In this document: positions 8,013 through 17,307 of the stretch, piece by piece | How the letters are laid out: each line of letters begins with the position of its first letter | Position numbering within the stretch: position 1 is the first letter of the stretch | Assembly: GCA_903994795.1 (NCBI GenBank) | Contig: CAJEYI010000007.1 | Location: 1-42,446, forward strand | Direction of reading: 5' to 3' | From: an uncultured bacterium | GTDB lineage: Bacteria; Patescibacteriota; Minisyncoccia; Phycocordibacterales; Phycocordibacteraceae | Length of the DNA stretch: 42,446 bases | The notes under the pieces: generated by a model | The model's database searches: none | Told to the model about the DNA's origin: nothing | What the model saw: only the letters and a program-made list of their open reading frames with translations | Translations under genes and position numbers: made by a program

Positions 8013-9329
8013 TCAACTTCTTTTTATCAAGCGTGCGGCGCGATGTTTTGCGAGTGAAAATCTGTGTGCCTCGGAGTTTGCAAGTACGGCATCAGCTTCG
8101 CTGATGCCAGCTTTCACTGCCCCGATTACCTCTCTAGGTCGGTGTTTTTCGTCTTTCACAACTGCCACAACTGGTATTGTCATACCAACTTCTGCGAGCA
8201 CTGACTCCGCTGCTTTCTTGTGAGTCTTTCCACCATCAATAATAAATGCTTTTGGAAGTGGCCATTCTTGGTGACCGAGCCGGCGAGAAAGAATTTCTTT
8301 GAGCGAAGCAATGTCATCGTTCATACGCTTTGCGTCTCTCGAGGTTGAGATATTTTTCCCATCGGTGTTGATTTTATTTTTCTGCTCGGTACCGCGTATT
8401 TTAAACATTCTATAGTCAGCCTTTACGGGAACGCCATTTTCTACAACAGTCATCACACCGATAGCGTTACTTCCTGAAATGTGCGCAGTGTCATATGCCT
8501 CTATTCGCGGTGCTTCTTGGCCTTTATCACGATCTTCCTTTATGAGTGAGACGTCCTGTACATGATCGAGCGCAAAGAGTTGTCGACGTATTTCTGCTGC
8601 ATCTTCGAACCGTTCCGCTTTTGCGAACTGATACATCTCACGTGTGAGTGTCGTGCGAAGTGCTTTAACTCGACCTGAGAGAAAGAGCGAAACGTTTCGA
8701 ATAGAACGCAGATACGCCTTCCGATCCATGTCACGTGGGTATTGTCCTATTTGCTGATTGAATTCTACTTTTGCAGTCTGATGCTTGCTCTTTGTGCCTA
8801 TTGGTTTGTCGGTATCATAAAACGGAAAGATTTTGCGAATGATTCGTAAAGCTTCTTTGAGCTGATATCCAGATGGGAATGGTCCATACACCGCCTGATA
8901 TGACACAAATGACCGCGACTGATTAACTGAAAACGTATGCGCATCGAAATCTATGTCTTTTCCACGTATAGCAAGTACGCGTGGAATTTCTTCGGCTGTT
9001 ATAACAGAGTATAGAAATGTTTTGTCGTCTTTGCCTTCTGAGTTTCCTTTAGGGTGATAGTGACGAATAAGTGCGGCTTCGCGCACAAGTGCTTCGAGTA
9101 CTGTTGGAGTCGTCTCGTGCATCAGACCATCGGCCTTTGTGACCATGTCCACAACTCGTGGGCCACGAGTAGCTATGAGATCATCATCAAAGTACGAGCG
9201 CACGCGATCGCGGAGCGATGTTGCCTTTCCTACATACAAGACTTTTTTAGCGCGCCCTTTGCCTTGTGTAAACAAATAGACACCCGGCACGTCGGGTAGT
9301 TCAAACTTTTTTAAATCAGACTTTTCCAT
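8013..9329 (-). CDS. uvrC: Excinuclease ABC subunit C, C-terminally short
   Basis: UvrC makes both incisions around a DNA lesion held by UvrB. The 438-residue protein has an N-terminal GIY-YIG nuclease domain (GVYLFTQGK…VLYVGKATSLRDRV, Glu in LEALVREAALI). A UVR motif for UvrB contact follows (about residues 210-245), and then the RNase H-like domain with acidic residues in EAYDTAHISG, NDDIASLKEIL and FIIDGGKTH. It ends at RAARLIKRS without the tandem helix-hairpin-helix domain that brings typical UvrC to about 600 residues. The cysteines that hold a 4Fe-4S cluster in E. coli UvrC are also absent: the region reads NQQIGQYP instead of the usual YYQIGRCLAPC. Confidence 0.93.
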   Translation of the reverse strand: MEKSDLKKFELPDVPGVYLFTQGKGRAKKVLYVGKATSLRDRVRSYFDDDLIATRGPRVVDMVTKADGLMHETTPTVLEALVREAALIRHYHPKGNSEGKDDKTFLYSVITAEEIPRVLAIRGKDIDFDAHTFSVNQSRSFVSYQAVYGPFPSGYQLKEALRIIRKIFPFYDTDKPIGTKSKHQTAKVEFNQQIGQYPRDMDRKAYLRSIRNVSLFLSGRVKALRTTLTREMYQFAKAERFEDAAEIRRQLFALDHVQDVSLIKEDRDKGQEAPRIEAYDTAHISGSNAIGVMTVVENGVPVKADYRMFKIRGTEQKNKINTDGKNISTSRDAKRMNDDIASLKEILSRRLGHQEWPLPKAFIIDGGKTHKKAAESVLAEVGMTIPVVAVVKDEKHRPREVIGAVKAGISEADAVLANSEAHRFSLAKHRAARLIKRS

Positions 9330-9366
9330 GGTTGATATATTCTAAGAGAAAAAGGATACGAATGTA

Positions 9367-9443
9367 AGAGATTGAAAATCATGTTCTCGCAGATTTGGGT
9401 TTGGCGCGGCAGGCAAATCGAGAGAAGCATGTTTTCAATCTCT
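9367..9443. repeat. 77-bp palindromic element, copy 1 (intergenic, uvrC/uvrA)
   Basis: The outer arms AGAGATTGAAAA (9367-9378) and TTTTCAATCTCT (9432-9443) are perfectly complementary. Inside lies a 46-nt core (9381-9426) that itself pairs TTCTC/GAGAA and GATTTG/CAAATC around a G-rich loop. The core is 45/46 identical to copy 2 inside uvrB (12990-13035). The whole folds as one long hairpin just after the uvrA stop and could terminate uvrA transcription, but no long T run follows. Confidence 0.9.
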
Positions 9444-9451
9444 GCAGCGCG

Positions 9452-12193
9452 TTATTTCCTCTTCTGCTTTTTAAACATTTTTGCGAGGTATTCTCCCGTA
9501 AACGACCCTTCAGTTTCCGCAACTTCCTCCGGTGTTCCCTTTGCAATGACCTTTCCTCCATGCACACCTCCCTCTGGACCAAAGTCGATCAGATAGTCAG
9601 ATGATTTAATGACGTCTAGATTGTGTTCAATAACCACCACTGTATTCCCGCGCCGCACGAGCTCCTGAAGGATTTCGATGAGCTTTCGGACGTCTTCGTA
9701 GTGAAGTCCCACTGTTGGCTCATCGAGTAGGTACAGAGTTTTCGTGGTTATTGGACGATAGAGCTCAGACGCAATCTTCACACGCTGTGCTTCTCCACCA
9801 GAAAGTGTTGTCGCGCTTTGGCCGAGTGTGAGGTATTGAAGCCCTGTTGAATTTAGTGATTCAAGTCGATCATTGATTGCGGGGATATCTTTAAAGAAAA
9901 TCTCTGCTTCCTCGATAGTCATTTGCAACACGTCATAGATATTCTTTCCACGATACGTGACCTCGAGTGTTTCTTTCATGAAACGCGTTCCGTTACAAAC
10001 ATCACACGTGACGTACACGGTCGGCAAGAAGTGCATCTCGACTGCGATAAGTCCGTTTCCTTGGCACGCTTCACATCGTCCACCGGGAACATTGAAAGAG
10101 AAGCGTCCGGGTTTCCAACCACGTGCTCGAGCCTCGTTTGATGCCGCAAAGAGATCGCGAATATGGGTAAACGCTCCTGTATATGTAGCGGGATTAGAGC
10201 GAGGTGTACGACCAATGGCTGACTGGTCCATGAGAATAACTCGACTAATGTACTCTGTCCCTGTCATCGAAGCACAGTTCTCAGTTTTGGCTTCTCGCTT
10301 ACTCATGCGTGCTGCAACATTTTTGTGAAGTACGTCATAGAGGAATGTCGACTTCCCTGAACCAGACACGCCAGTAATAGCCACAAGTTTTCCAAGTGGA
10401 ATGTCCACATTTTGGTTTACGAGATTATGCAAAGTCGCACCGCGCACCTTAATCGAACCCTTTTCACTTGTGCGACGCTCTTCAGGAATCGCTATTTCGG
10501 TCTCGCCACGAAGGTATGAAAGCGTCACTGAGCCGCTGTCATTTTTTGGAGCTGTGAGCAAATCATCGAGCCATCCGGTAGCAACGACATTTCCTCCATG
10601 CACACCGGCACCAGGGCCAATATCCACGAGATAATCTGCTGAATAAATAGTGTCTTCGTCGTGCTCCACAACAAGAATTGTATTGCCAAGCTCTTTAAGC
10701 GTCAGAAGTGTCTGAATGAGTCTGTCGTTGTCGCGCTGATGAAGACCAATTGTTGGTTCATCGAGTACGTATAGAGCACCCACGAGCCCTGTACCGAGCT
10801 GTGAGGCTAAGCGTATGCGTTGTGACTCACCACCAGAAAGTGTTGCTGCGGAACGATTTAGTGTGAGATAGTCGAGTCCGACATTAAGCATGAAGTCGAG
10901 ACGGCTTTCAATTTCACGAATCATTGGTCGTGCAATCTCCATTCGGAATTCTGACAGATCGAGATCCTGGATAAATTCTTTTGCTTCTCGTATAGAAAGA
11001 CCCGTGAAGTCCACGATGTTTTTCCCAAGACCATTATTGTCTTCATTTTTCGGTGCAATGCCCGATTTCTTTGCTTCTGTTTCTTCTTTCTTGCTGATCT
11101 TTCCTGAGTGAGTTCCCTTTAGGTATACACGTAGTGCCTCTGGTCGAAGTCGGAGCCCATTACACACAGGACATACTTCATCTGAAAATAGTGACTTTGT
11201 GCCAAGTCCGTTACAATTTGGACACGCACCATACGGACTATTGAAAGAAAAAAGGCGAGGTTCGACCTCTGGGAATGATGAACCGTCTTCAGGGCATATG
11301 AATTTCGAAGAAAGTGTTTCAACTGAATCATCTGCATGTTTAATTTTCACGAGCCCATCGCTTTGTTTAAGTGCGAGCTCAAGTGCCTCAGACACGCGTT
11401 CACGAGCAGCGTCAGGACTTCGTGCAAATTCTGAAATGAAAATACTATCGACAACCGCATCGATGTCATGCCGTTTATTTCGATCGAGCTCAATCTTTTC
11501 TCGGAGCTGATGACTCTTCCCGTCAATCATTACCTTTTCAAAACCTTTTCCGAGCAAATCATACAGTAGCTGATAGTACTCACCCTTTCGTCCCACAACT
11601 ACGGGCGAAAGAATTGTCACCGTGCTTCGGTCAAATTCTACTCCCATAATCTTCCCTGACGCATCAGTCTTTGGAGATTTCTCAGACACCTTCTTCCAAA
11701 TGATGTTGATCATTTCTTCCTTTGAAAGTTTTGAGATAAGCACGTCATGATGAATACAGTATGGCTGACCTGCTCGCGCATAGAGCACACGAAGGTAGTC
11801 ATAGATCTCTGTGACGGTTGCAACTGTCGAGCGAGGATTGTTTGATCGACTCTTTTGGTCAATCGAAATCGCAGGAGAAAGACCAGTGATCTCATCGACA
11901 TCTGGCTTCTGCATTTGGTTGAGGAATTGTCGTGCATATGCAGAAAGCGACTCCACATAGCGACGCTGGCCTTCTGCGAAGATTGTGTCGAATGCCAGTG
12001 ATGACTTTCCTGAACCTGAAAGTCCTGTGAGCACGGTCATTACTCCACGGGGAATATCGACTGAGATATTCTTGAGATTATGTGTACGAGCACCCTTCAC
12101 TGATATCCAATCAGCGCCTTGGTGCTGTTCGTGCTTTACAGCAGAACGCACTTTTTTAGTCTCTTCAGTTTTCTTTGAGTCTTTAGTTGCCAT
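9452..12193 (-). CDS. uvrA: Excinuclease ABC subunit A
   Basis: UvrA is the damage-sensing ATPase that loads UvrB. The 913-residue protein has two ABC modules. Module I has Walker A GLSGSGKS and signature LSGGESQRI; module II has GVSGSGKS and signature LSGGEAQRV, with [12 protein letters not shown] in between. The second zinc module is complete ([10 protein letters not shown] … [10 protein letters not shown]). The first reads CPEDG…CPNCNG, so one of four cysteines is replaced by Asp; variants of this kind occur in other bacteria. A Lys/Glu-rich linker near residue 370 is longer than usual. It lies between uvrB (28 nt upstream) and uvrC. Confidence 0.97.
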   Translation of the reverse strand: MATKDSKKTEETKKVRSAVKHEQHQGADWISVKGARTHNLKNISVDIPRGVMTVLTGLSGSGKSSLAFDTIFAEGQRRYVESLSAYARQFLNQMQKPDVDEITGLSPAISIDQKSRSNNPRSTVATVTEIYDYLRVLYARAGQPYCIHHDVLISKLSKEEMINIIWKKVSEKSPKTDASGKIMGVEFDRSTVTILSPVVVGRKGEYYQLLYDLLGKGFEKVMIDGKSHQLREKIELDRNKRHDIDAVVDSIFISEFARSPDAARERVSEALELALKQSDGLVKIKHADDSVETLSSKFICPEDGSSFPEVEPRLFSFNSPYGACPNCNGLGTKSLFSDEVCPVCNGLRLRPEALRVYLKGTHSGKISKKEETEAKKSGIAPKNEDNNGLGKNIVDFTGLSIREAKEFIQDLDLSEFRMEIARPMIREIESRLDFMLNVGLDYLTLNRSAATLSGGESQRIRLASQLGTGLVGALYVLDEPTIGLHQRDNDRLIQTLLTLKELGNTILVVEHDEDTIYSADYLVDIGPGAGVHGGNVVATGWLDDLLTAPKNDSGSVTLSYLRGETEIAIPEERRTSEKGSIKVRGATLHNLVNQNVDIPLGKLVAITGVSGSGKSTFLYDVLHKNVAARMSKREAKTENCASMTGTEYISRVILMDQSAIGRTPRSNPATYTGAFTHIRDLFAASNEARARGWKPGRFSFNVPGGRCEACQGNGLIAVEMHFLPTVYVTCDVCNGTRFMKETLEVTYRGKNIYDVLQMTIEEAEIFFKDIPAINDRLESLNSTGLQYLTLGQSATTLSGGEAQRVKIASELYRPITTKTLYLLDEPTVGLHYEDVRKLIEILQELVRRGNTVVVIEHNLDVIKSSDYLIDFGPEGGVHGGKVIAKGTPEEVAETEGSFTGEYLAKMFKKQKRK

Positions 12194-12221
12194 CGGGTAT
12201 CAATGCATTATAGCACACTTT

Positions 12222-14393
12222 CTACTTTCTTCGACCTCTCGGCGAGACCTTTTTCTGAGGCACTTCCTTGCCTTCTAGTCTTAAAATCTCATCACGAATG
12301 ATAGCTGCAGTTTCAAAGTCGAGTTGTTCAACAGCATCTGCCATTTGCTGTCTTTTTTCGAGCATAAATGCCTTCGGGTCTTCCTGGTACAGTCGTTCGT
12401 CGAGAGTTAGGAGGGTGTCGACTGTCTTTTGATGCTCTGAACGCATTGAGTCTGCAATGTCACGGATCTCTTTCTTAATAGTCATCGGTGTGATGCCATG
12501 CTCGTGATTGTATGTGAGCTGTATAGTGCGACGGCGATTAGTTTCTGAAATTGCACGCTCCATAGAGCCAGTCATGTTGTCGGCATAGAGAATTACTTTT
12601 CCGAGCACGTTTCGTGCGGCACGACCAATGGTTTGAATAAGTGATGTTTCAGAGCGAAGGAAGCCTTCTTTGTCGGCATCGAGAATTCCCACGAACTCAA
12701 CCTCAGGCAAGTCGAGACCTTCTCGAAGAAGGTTTACACCTACAAGTATGTCGAATGTTCCTTTGCGGAATTCGGTAAGAATGGTGATACGGTCGATAGT
12801 TTTAACGTCGCTATGCAAATATTCAGCTTTAATTCCCTTTTCTTTCAAAAAGTTTGAAAGGTCTTCTGCCATTTGCTTTGTGAGTGTAGTTGCAAGAGCT
12901 CGGCCACCACGTTTTATGACGATTTCTGCTTCTGCGATGAAGTCCGCAATTTGTCCCGGGTAGTTTTGTCTTGGAGCCGAAGCAGAAGTATGTTCTCGTA
13001 GATTTGGGTTTGGCGCGGCAGGCAAATCGAGAGAATCATACTTTTGTTCGGCGCCCGTACCGACGATGGGTCTTATTTCGAGAACCGGATCAACAAGTCC
13101 TGTCGGCCGAATAATCTGCTCAACTATTTGTCCTTTTGGTGGGATGCTGTGTTCCTTTTCGAAGTTACCAGGAGTCGCCGTGGTGAAAATCACCTGTCCA
13201 ATTCGCTTCTCGAACTCATCAAATTTCAACGGACGATTGTCTCGTGCAGATGGCAGTCGGAAACCAAACTCGACAAGATTGTCTTTTCGAGAACGATCAC
13301 CTGCATACATGCCACCGATTTGAGAAACCGTTACATGCGATTCATCTATCACCGTCAGGAAGTCTGCAGAACCATCTGACTTGTGTGGGAAGTATGAAAG
13401 AAGTGTATGCGGAGCTTCGCCTGGAGCACGCCCGTCGAAATGACGTGAGTAGTTCTCAATACCATTTGTGTATCCGACCTCTCGAATCATTGCTAAGTCA
13501 TGCTGAGTGCGACGCTTCAATCGCTCAGCCTCAAGCGGTTTCTCCTCACGTTTAAAATGAAGAAGCTGTGCATCAAGCTCTGCTTGAATTTCTTGAATTG
13601 CTCTCTCTCGTTCAGCGTCATCACTCACAAAGTGTTTTGCAGGAAAGACAAACACAGAATCATGTTCACGAATCTTTGCGCGAGAGATTGAATCGAGCTC
13701 TTCAATTGCGGCGACCTGGCTTCCCTCGTCGCCCACAGTGAACGTCACGCGATAAATTGCGCGCTTGTTAACTGGCATAAATTCCACAGTATTCCCGACA
13801 GCACGAATTTGTCCCGGAGAAAGGTCAGCGTTTGTTCGCTCAAAATATATACCGATAAGTTTTCGGATGAGGGCCGCGCGATTTTCTTCGGCACCCTTTT
13901 CAACTTTCACATGCACTTTTTGATAGTTCTCAGGTGAACCAAGTCCATATATAGCAGACACTGACGCAACAATGATGACGTCTTTTCGTGTGAGTAGGGC
14001 TTGTGTTGCAGCGTGGCGCAGACGATCGATTTCAGCATTGATCTGCGCCTCTTTTTCTATGTACGTATCTGAGTGTGAAATATATGCTTCTGGCTGATAG
14101 TAGTCATAGTATGAGACGAAGTAATGCACGGCATTGTTTGGAAAGAATTCGCTGTACTCCTGAGCGAGTTGAGCTGCAAGAGTTTTATTGTGAGCCATTA
14201 CGAGTGTCGGCTTCTGAATTTGACTGATGACGTTCGCAACTGTATAGGTCTTTCCAGAGCCCGTAACCCCTACAAGGGTTTGGTGCGTTAAGCCATCCTG
14301 CACACCTTTTACGAGCTTCTCAATAGCCTTCGGCTGATCACCAGCAGGAGGAAATGGTGAATGGAGCTTAAATCCTCCGGTATTCTCGTTCAT
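12222..14393 (-). CDS. uvrB: Excinuclease ABC subunit B with an in-frame palindromic insertion
   Basis: UvrB is the helicase-like core of nucleotide excision repair. The 723-residue protein begins with [20 protein letters not shown] and has Walker A GVTGSGKT (residues 42-49), the beta-hairpin region [11 protein letters not shown], helicase motifs up to [10 protein letters not shown], and a C-terminal UVR motif ([14 protein letters not shown]) that binds UvrC. Typical UvrB is about 660-680 residues. The extra residues lie between [15 protein letters not shown] and the segment [13 protein letters not shown]. Residues about 448-473 there are encoded by the 77-bp palindrome. The ATG lies 6 nt after TAGAAT (14400-14405). 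Confidence 0.97.
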   Translation of the reverse strand: MNENTGGFKLHSPFPPAGDQPKAIEKLVKGVQDGLTHQTLVGVTGSGKTYTVANVISQIQKPTLVMAHNKTLAAQLAQEYSEFFPNNAVHYFVSYYDYYQPEAYISHSDTYIEKEAQINAEIDRLRHAATQALLTRKDVIIVASVSAIYGLGSPENYQKVHVKVEKGAEENRAALIRKLIGIYFERTNADLSPGQIRAVGNTVEFMPVNKRAIYRVTFTVGDEGSQVAAIEELDSISRAKIREHDSVFVFPAKHFVSDDAERERAIQEIQAELDAQLLHFKREEKPLEAERLKRRTQHDLAMIREVGYTNGIENYSRHFDGRAPGEAPHTLLSYFPHKSDGSADFLTVIDESHVTVSQIGGMYAGDRSRKDNLVEFGFRLPSARDNRPLKFDEFEKRIGQVIFTTATPGNFEKEHSIPPKGQIVEQIIRPTGLVDPVLEIRPIVGTGAEQKYDSLDLPAAPNPNLREHTSASAPRQNYPGQIADFIAEAEIVIKRGGRALATTLTKQMAEDLSNFLKEKGIKAEYLHSDVKTIDRITILTEFRKGTFDILVGVNLLREGLDLPEVEFVGILDADKEGFLRSETSLIQTIGRAARNVLGKVILYADNMTGSMERAISETNRRRTIQLTYNHEHGITPMTIKKEIRDIADSMRSEHQKTVDTLLTLDERLYQEDPKAFMLEKRQQMADAVEQLDFETAAIIRDEILRLEGKEVPQKKVSPRGRRK
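12976..13052. repeat. 77-bp palindromic element, copy 2 (inside uvrB)
   Basis: The core 12990-13035 matches copy 1 (9381-9426) at 45 of 46 positions; the only difference is T12999 versus C9390. The outer arms differ in sequence from copy 1 but still pair: GCCGAA (12976-12981) with TTCGGC (13047-13052), and AAGTATG (12986-12992) with CATACTT (13037-13043). The total length is the same as copy 1. It is translated on the minus strand as part of the UvrB insert containing [12 protein letters not shown]. Confidence 0.9.
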
Positions 14394-14456
14394 ACTACTA
14401 TTCTATCTGATTATTCAAATCATGTAAGTCCACGCACATTTCACTTTCATGAGAAA

Positions 14457-15701
14457 TTAATAATATGAGGCAAAGAAGTCTGACCTGTACTGTTCGAAAG
14501 TTCCCTGCATAAGTGCTTCTCGAGCACCATCAACGAGCTGAATGATAAATCCTAAATTGTGCATTGATGCTATGACTTGCCCCAGAATCTCTTTTGACTT
14601 TAATAGATGCGATACATATGCGCGAGTAAATCCCTCAGTCCCCGGTACAACTATATGTGGGTCGAGTGGAGCAAAGTCATACGTGAACTTCTCGTTTGTG
14701 AGGTTTATTGGGCCTTGCTTTGTATAAATAGTTCCGTGTCTTCCCAGTCTTGTAGCCGCAACACAATCAAAAAGATCCATGCCTTCTGCAATACCATTTA
14801 AAATATCACCTGGTTCGCCTATGCCAAGAAAGTGTCGCGGCTTGTCTTCGGGAAGTTCCGTAATGGCTGCTTGAAGTGCTCCCTGCATGTCTTCTTTGCT
14901 AAACGAACCCCCTATGCCGAAACCATCGAACTCCATACTCGCAATCTCTCGGGCACTTTCCTTTCGTAAGTCTTCATGACGACCACCCTGCACAATACCG
15001 AAAATTGACTGATCTTTTGCGGAAAGGTTTTGTCTGTGTGCCTTGAGTGATCGAAGTGCCCATCTATGAGTGCGATCCATGGCTTCTTTTTGATATTCGT
15101 ATGGCTCGGTTGGAGACGTACACTCATCAAACGCAAAGAACATGTCAGCTCCTAGCGCGTGCTGAATCTCAACTGATCGCTCAGGAGTGAATCGATGAAG
15201 CGAGCCGTCGTGGTGGGATGTAAACGTCACGCCTTCGTCATCTACAATGGCGAGCTGCCCATGTTGTGTTGCAACGTCTTCGTCATATACCGAGACATGT
15301 TGAGCTTGTGCTATTTCTTCTTCTGTCCGTGCTATCACTTCTCCTTTTGCAATTTTTGTAATAGTTTTTCCAAATGCTGCACCAAGCGAGAATACTTGGA
15401 AACCGCCGGAGTCAGTCATGGTTGGACCTTTCCAGTCCATAAATGACCCAAGGCCACCTGCTTGCTTTACAACTTCTTCTCCTGGTTGAAGGTACAGATG
15501 GTATGTATTTGCGAGCACTACTTGTGCACCAAGATTAACTAGTTGCTCAGGTAGCACGCCTTTCACGCCCGCCTTTGTTCCCACTGGTACGAATGCTGGA
15601 GTGTGAATAGTTCCATGCTTCGTTGTTAAAACTCCCGCACGAGCATTCTTGCTCAGTGAGTTTTCTTTGCCACGAGCTAATATAGAAAATGTTAATGCCA
15701 T
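14457..15701 (-). CDS. tgt: Queuine/preQ1 tRNA-ribosyltransferase, zinc site degenerate
   Basis: Tgt exchanges guanine-34 of GUN tRNAs for preQ1. The 414-residue protein keeps the catalytic core: base-recognition motif TDSGGFQVFSL (D97), IVQGGRHEDLR, FGIGGS, and nucleophile region DLFDCVAATRLGRHG (D312). The zinc site of the family, C-x-C-x2-C plus a distant His, is lost: the region reads DPHIVVPGTEGFTRAY (347-362) with no cysteine, though His381 of MHNLGF remains. There is also an insertion of about 35-40 residues (116-155) before GVTFTSHHDGS. It lies 63 nt upstream of uvrB. Ribosome contact may come from AGGGAG directly before the ATG. Confidence 0.9.
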   Translation of the reverse strand: MALTFSILARGKENSLSKNARAGVLTTKHGTIHTPAFVPVGTKAGVKGVLPEQLVNLGAQVVLANTYHLYLQPGEEVVKQAGGLGSFMDWKGPTMTDSGGFQVFSLGAAFGKTITKIAKGEVIARTEEEIAQAQHVSVYDEDVATQHGQLAIVDDEGVTFTSHHDGSLHRFTPERSVEIQHALGADMFFAFDECTSPTEPYEYQKEAMDRTHRWALRSLKAHRQNLSAKDQSIFGIVQGGRHEDLRKESAREIASMEFDGFGIGGSFSKEDMQGALQAAITELPEDKPRHFLGIGEPGDILNGIAEGMDLFDCVAATRLGRHGTIYTKQGPINLTNEKFTYDFAPLDPHIVVPGTEGFTRAYVSHLLKSKEILGQVIASMHNLGFIIQLVDGAREALMQGTFEQYRSDFFASYY

Positions 15702-15796
15702 CTCCCTACGTTACTAGGCATTCAATTTATCGCAACTTATATTTTATATAGCACATTAGCTCTGCGACATCTTCATGAAGAAAGTCAAGTAATACA

Positions 15797-15825
15797 TTGA
15801 CATTGTAGACATATAGTGATATAAA
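15797..15825 (+). promoter_or_regulatory. Consensus sigma-70 promoter of the lipoprotein gene
   Basis: TTGACA (15797-15802) and TATAAA (15820-15825) are separated by 17 nt. The predicted transcript starts near 15832 and carries a leader of about 95 nt, unlike the leaderless genes around it. The rest of the 15702-15926 gap shows nothing else I can name. Confidence 0.7.
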
Positions 15826-15926
15826 GTATCCAGACGTGCGAGGTCTTTGAAAGAAGATCAATTGTGCGTTTCCCAACAACCACACCCCCGAAACCCCGCC
15901 ATAATGGCAAACACGAGGACAAAGTC

Positions 15927-16619
15927 ATGCGTACCACGACTCAACTCTCCCTGCTGGCCATTCTGGCCGGCCTCACACTCTCGGGTTGCGCCGGCGCACC
16001 GATCGACAGTTCGTCGTTGGTGCATACGCCCGCAGCGACCCTTAAGATCGCTGAAAAAGCGAAAAGCATCGGCGGGAGCTACATAATCAACCCCTACCGG
16101 GGAACCGCCGACGATCCAACCGGTGCGGTCCAGCTGAACGCAGAGTCCTTCCTAGACTTCGCCTATCTGGAACAAACCTGTCGGTACAATCTCCGACGTC
16201 AACAACCCGGTGGAGTGGACTCGATTGGCACTTCAACCGTCGCCGGAGCTGCTTCAGGAGCCATTGGTGAAACCTTTGGCGAAGAAGCCATTGGAGCCAC
16301 TGCGCAGACGGTAGAACGTGCCGCGAAGTTCGGTGCAGCCTCAGGTGCAGGTTCGGGCCTTGTGAATGGCGTCGTCAATCATGCTGGAGCCAAGCGTCGT
16401 CAATTTGGGTCATGCATGTCACAGCAAGTGAACATGGCCCAGCACAACGAAAAAGCGGGTCACCTCCGAAACTATGGAGTGCTCGTGGACAGTGACATCG
16501 TCGATGGCACCCCGATCGCTAGGCCCAGCAACCACTTCGCCCCTCCGCCCGTGCTGATCCCACTCAAGCATGCGGGTCAGGTGGACGAGAACACCACCGG
16601 CGACGAAGATCCGCACTAG
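15927..16619 (+). CDS. Putative lipoprotein with glycine-zipper segment
   Basis: The start is placed at ATG 15927, with GAGGA at 15915-15919, giving 230 residues; the frame is open further upstream but that lies in the leader. The N-terminus is a lipoprotein signal: basic MRTTTQ, a hydrophobic stretch, then the lipobox LSGC at residues 16-19. The middle contains small-residue repeats (GAASGAIGETFGEEAIGA, KFGAASGAGSGLVNGV) typical of glycine-zipper membrane-inserting segments. The tail is hydrophilic and Pro-rich. I do not recognise a family. Its G+C-rich codons, plus strand, consensus promoter, ribosome site and terminator hairpin set it apart from its neighbours, so recent acquisition is likely. 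Confidence 0.75.
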   Translation: MRTTTQLSLLAILAGLTLSGCAGAPIDSSSLVHTPAATLKIAEKAKSIGGSYIINPYRGTADDPTGAVQLNAESFLDFAYLEQTCRYNLRRQQPGGVDSIGTSTVAGAASGAIGETFGEEAIGATAQTVERAAKFGAASGAGSGLVNGVVNHAGAKRRQFGSCMSQQVNMAQHNEKAGHLRNYGVLVDSDIVDGTPIARPSNHFAPPPVLIPLKHAGQVDENTTGDEDPH

Positions 16620-16664
16620 GCTTCCGACACCCCGATCAACAATAACAGGTCTTTCTTCTAACAC

Positions 16665-16698
16665 GAGGGCCCGGAACAATTCTACGTTCCGGGCCCTC
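16665..16698. terminator. Strong hairpin between the convergent lipoprotein and FKBP genes
   Basis: GAGGGCCCGGAAC (16665-16677) and GTTCCGGGCCCTC (16686-16698) are perfectly complementary over 13 bp with an 8-nt loop. There is no T run on either side, so classic intrinsic termination is not certain. Confidence 0.65.
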
Positions 16699-16725
16699 TC
16701 TACGCACATAACATAATAGGAGAAA

Positions 16726-17295
16726 TTATTTAATACTAAGAAGTTCAACTTCAAATACTAGCGTAGAATTAGCAGGAATAGAACCAACTGCCTGCGCTCC
16801 GTATCCTAAAGATGCAGGAATAACGAGCTCACGCTTTCCTCCCACTTTCATACCCGCAACACCTTGGTCCCAACCCTTAATAACTTGTCCTGCTCCTAGA
16901 GGAAATGTAAATCCTGCAGTGCCATGATTTGCGGAAGCATCAAAGACTGTGCCATTTGTGAGCATGCCGACGTATTGCACAGTAACAGTGTCACCTGCTT
17001 TTGCTTCTGCACCAGTTCCAACTGTTATGTCTTTGATCATAAGTTCTGTTGGGTTCGCAGGAATCTGTTCTGCAGGTGTTGATCCTTGAGGTGCTGTGTT
17101 TGTATCAGTCATAGTTGTAGGGTTAGTTGTTGTTGCTGTAAGTCCAGTTTGCATTTGTGTTGTTTGGGCAACCGTTGCAGCTGGTGATTTAAATAAGAAT
17201 GAAACGATTCGTGGTTCAAAAAAGAAAATTCCTACGACTATTACTGCGAAAGCCACAGCAATACCTGTAGCGGTAACATTTGTTGATTTATCCAT
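16726..17295 (-). CDS. Membrane-anchored FKBP-type peptidyl-prolyl isomerase
   Basis: The 189-residue protein has an N-terminal membrane helix (about 10-30), a Thr/Gln-rich linker of about 45 residues, and a C-terminal FKBP domain (about 85-189). The domain has the motifs VTVQYVGMLTNGTVFDAS, VIKGWDQGVAGMKVGGKRE, IPASLGYGA and STLVFEVELL. It should catalyse proline isomerisation outside the membrane, helping exported proteins fold. It is the last gene of a run that starts with the VirD4-like ATPase and lies 12 nt after the 102-residue gene. A role in folding the products of that locus is inferred from position only. Confidence 0.92.
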   Translation of the reverse strand: MDKSTNVTATGIAVAFAVIVVGIFFFEPRIVSFLFKSPAATVAQTTQMQTGLTATTTNPTTMTDTNTAPQGSTPAEQIPANPTELMIKDITVGTGAEAKAGDTVTVQYVGMLTNGTVFDASANHGTAGFTFPLGAGQVIKGWDQGVAGMKVGGKRELVIPASLGYGAQAVGSIPANSTLVFEVELLSIK

Positions 17296-17307
17296 AGTTT
17301 TACGTAT

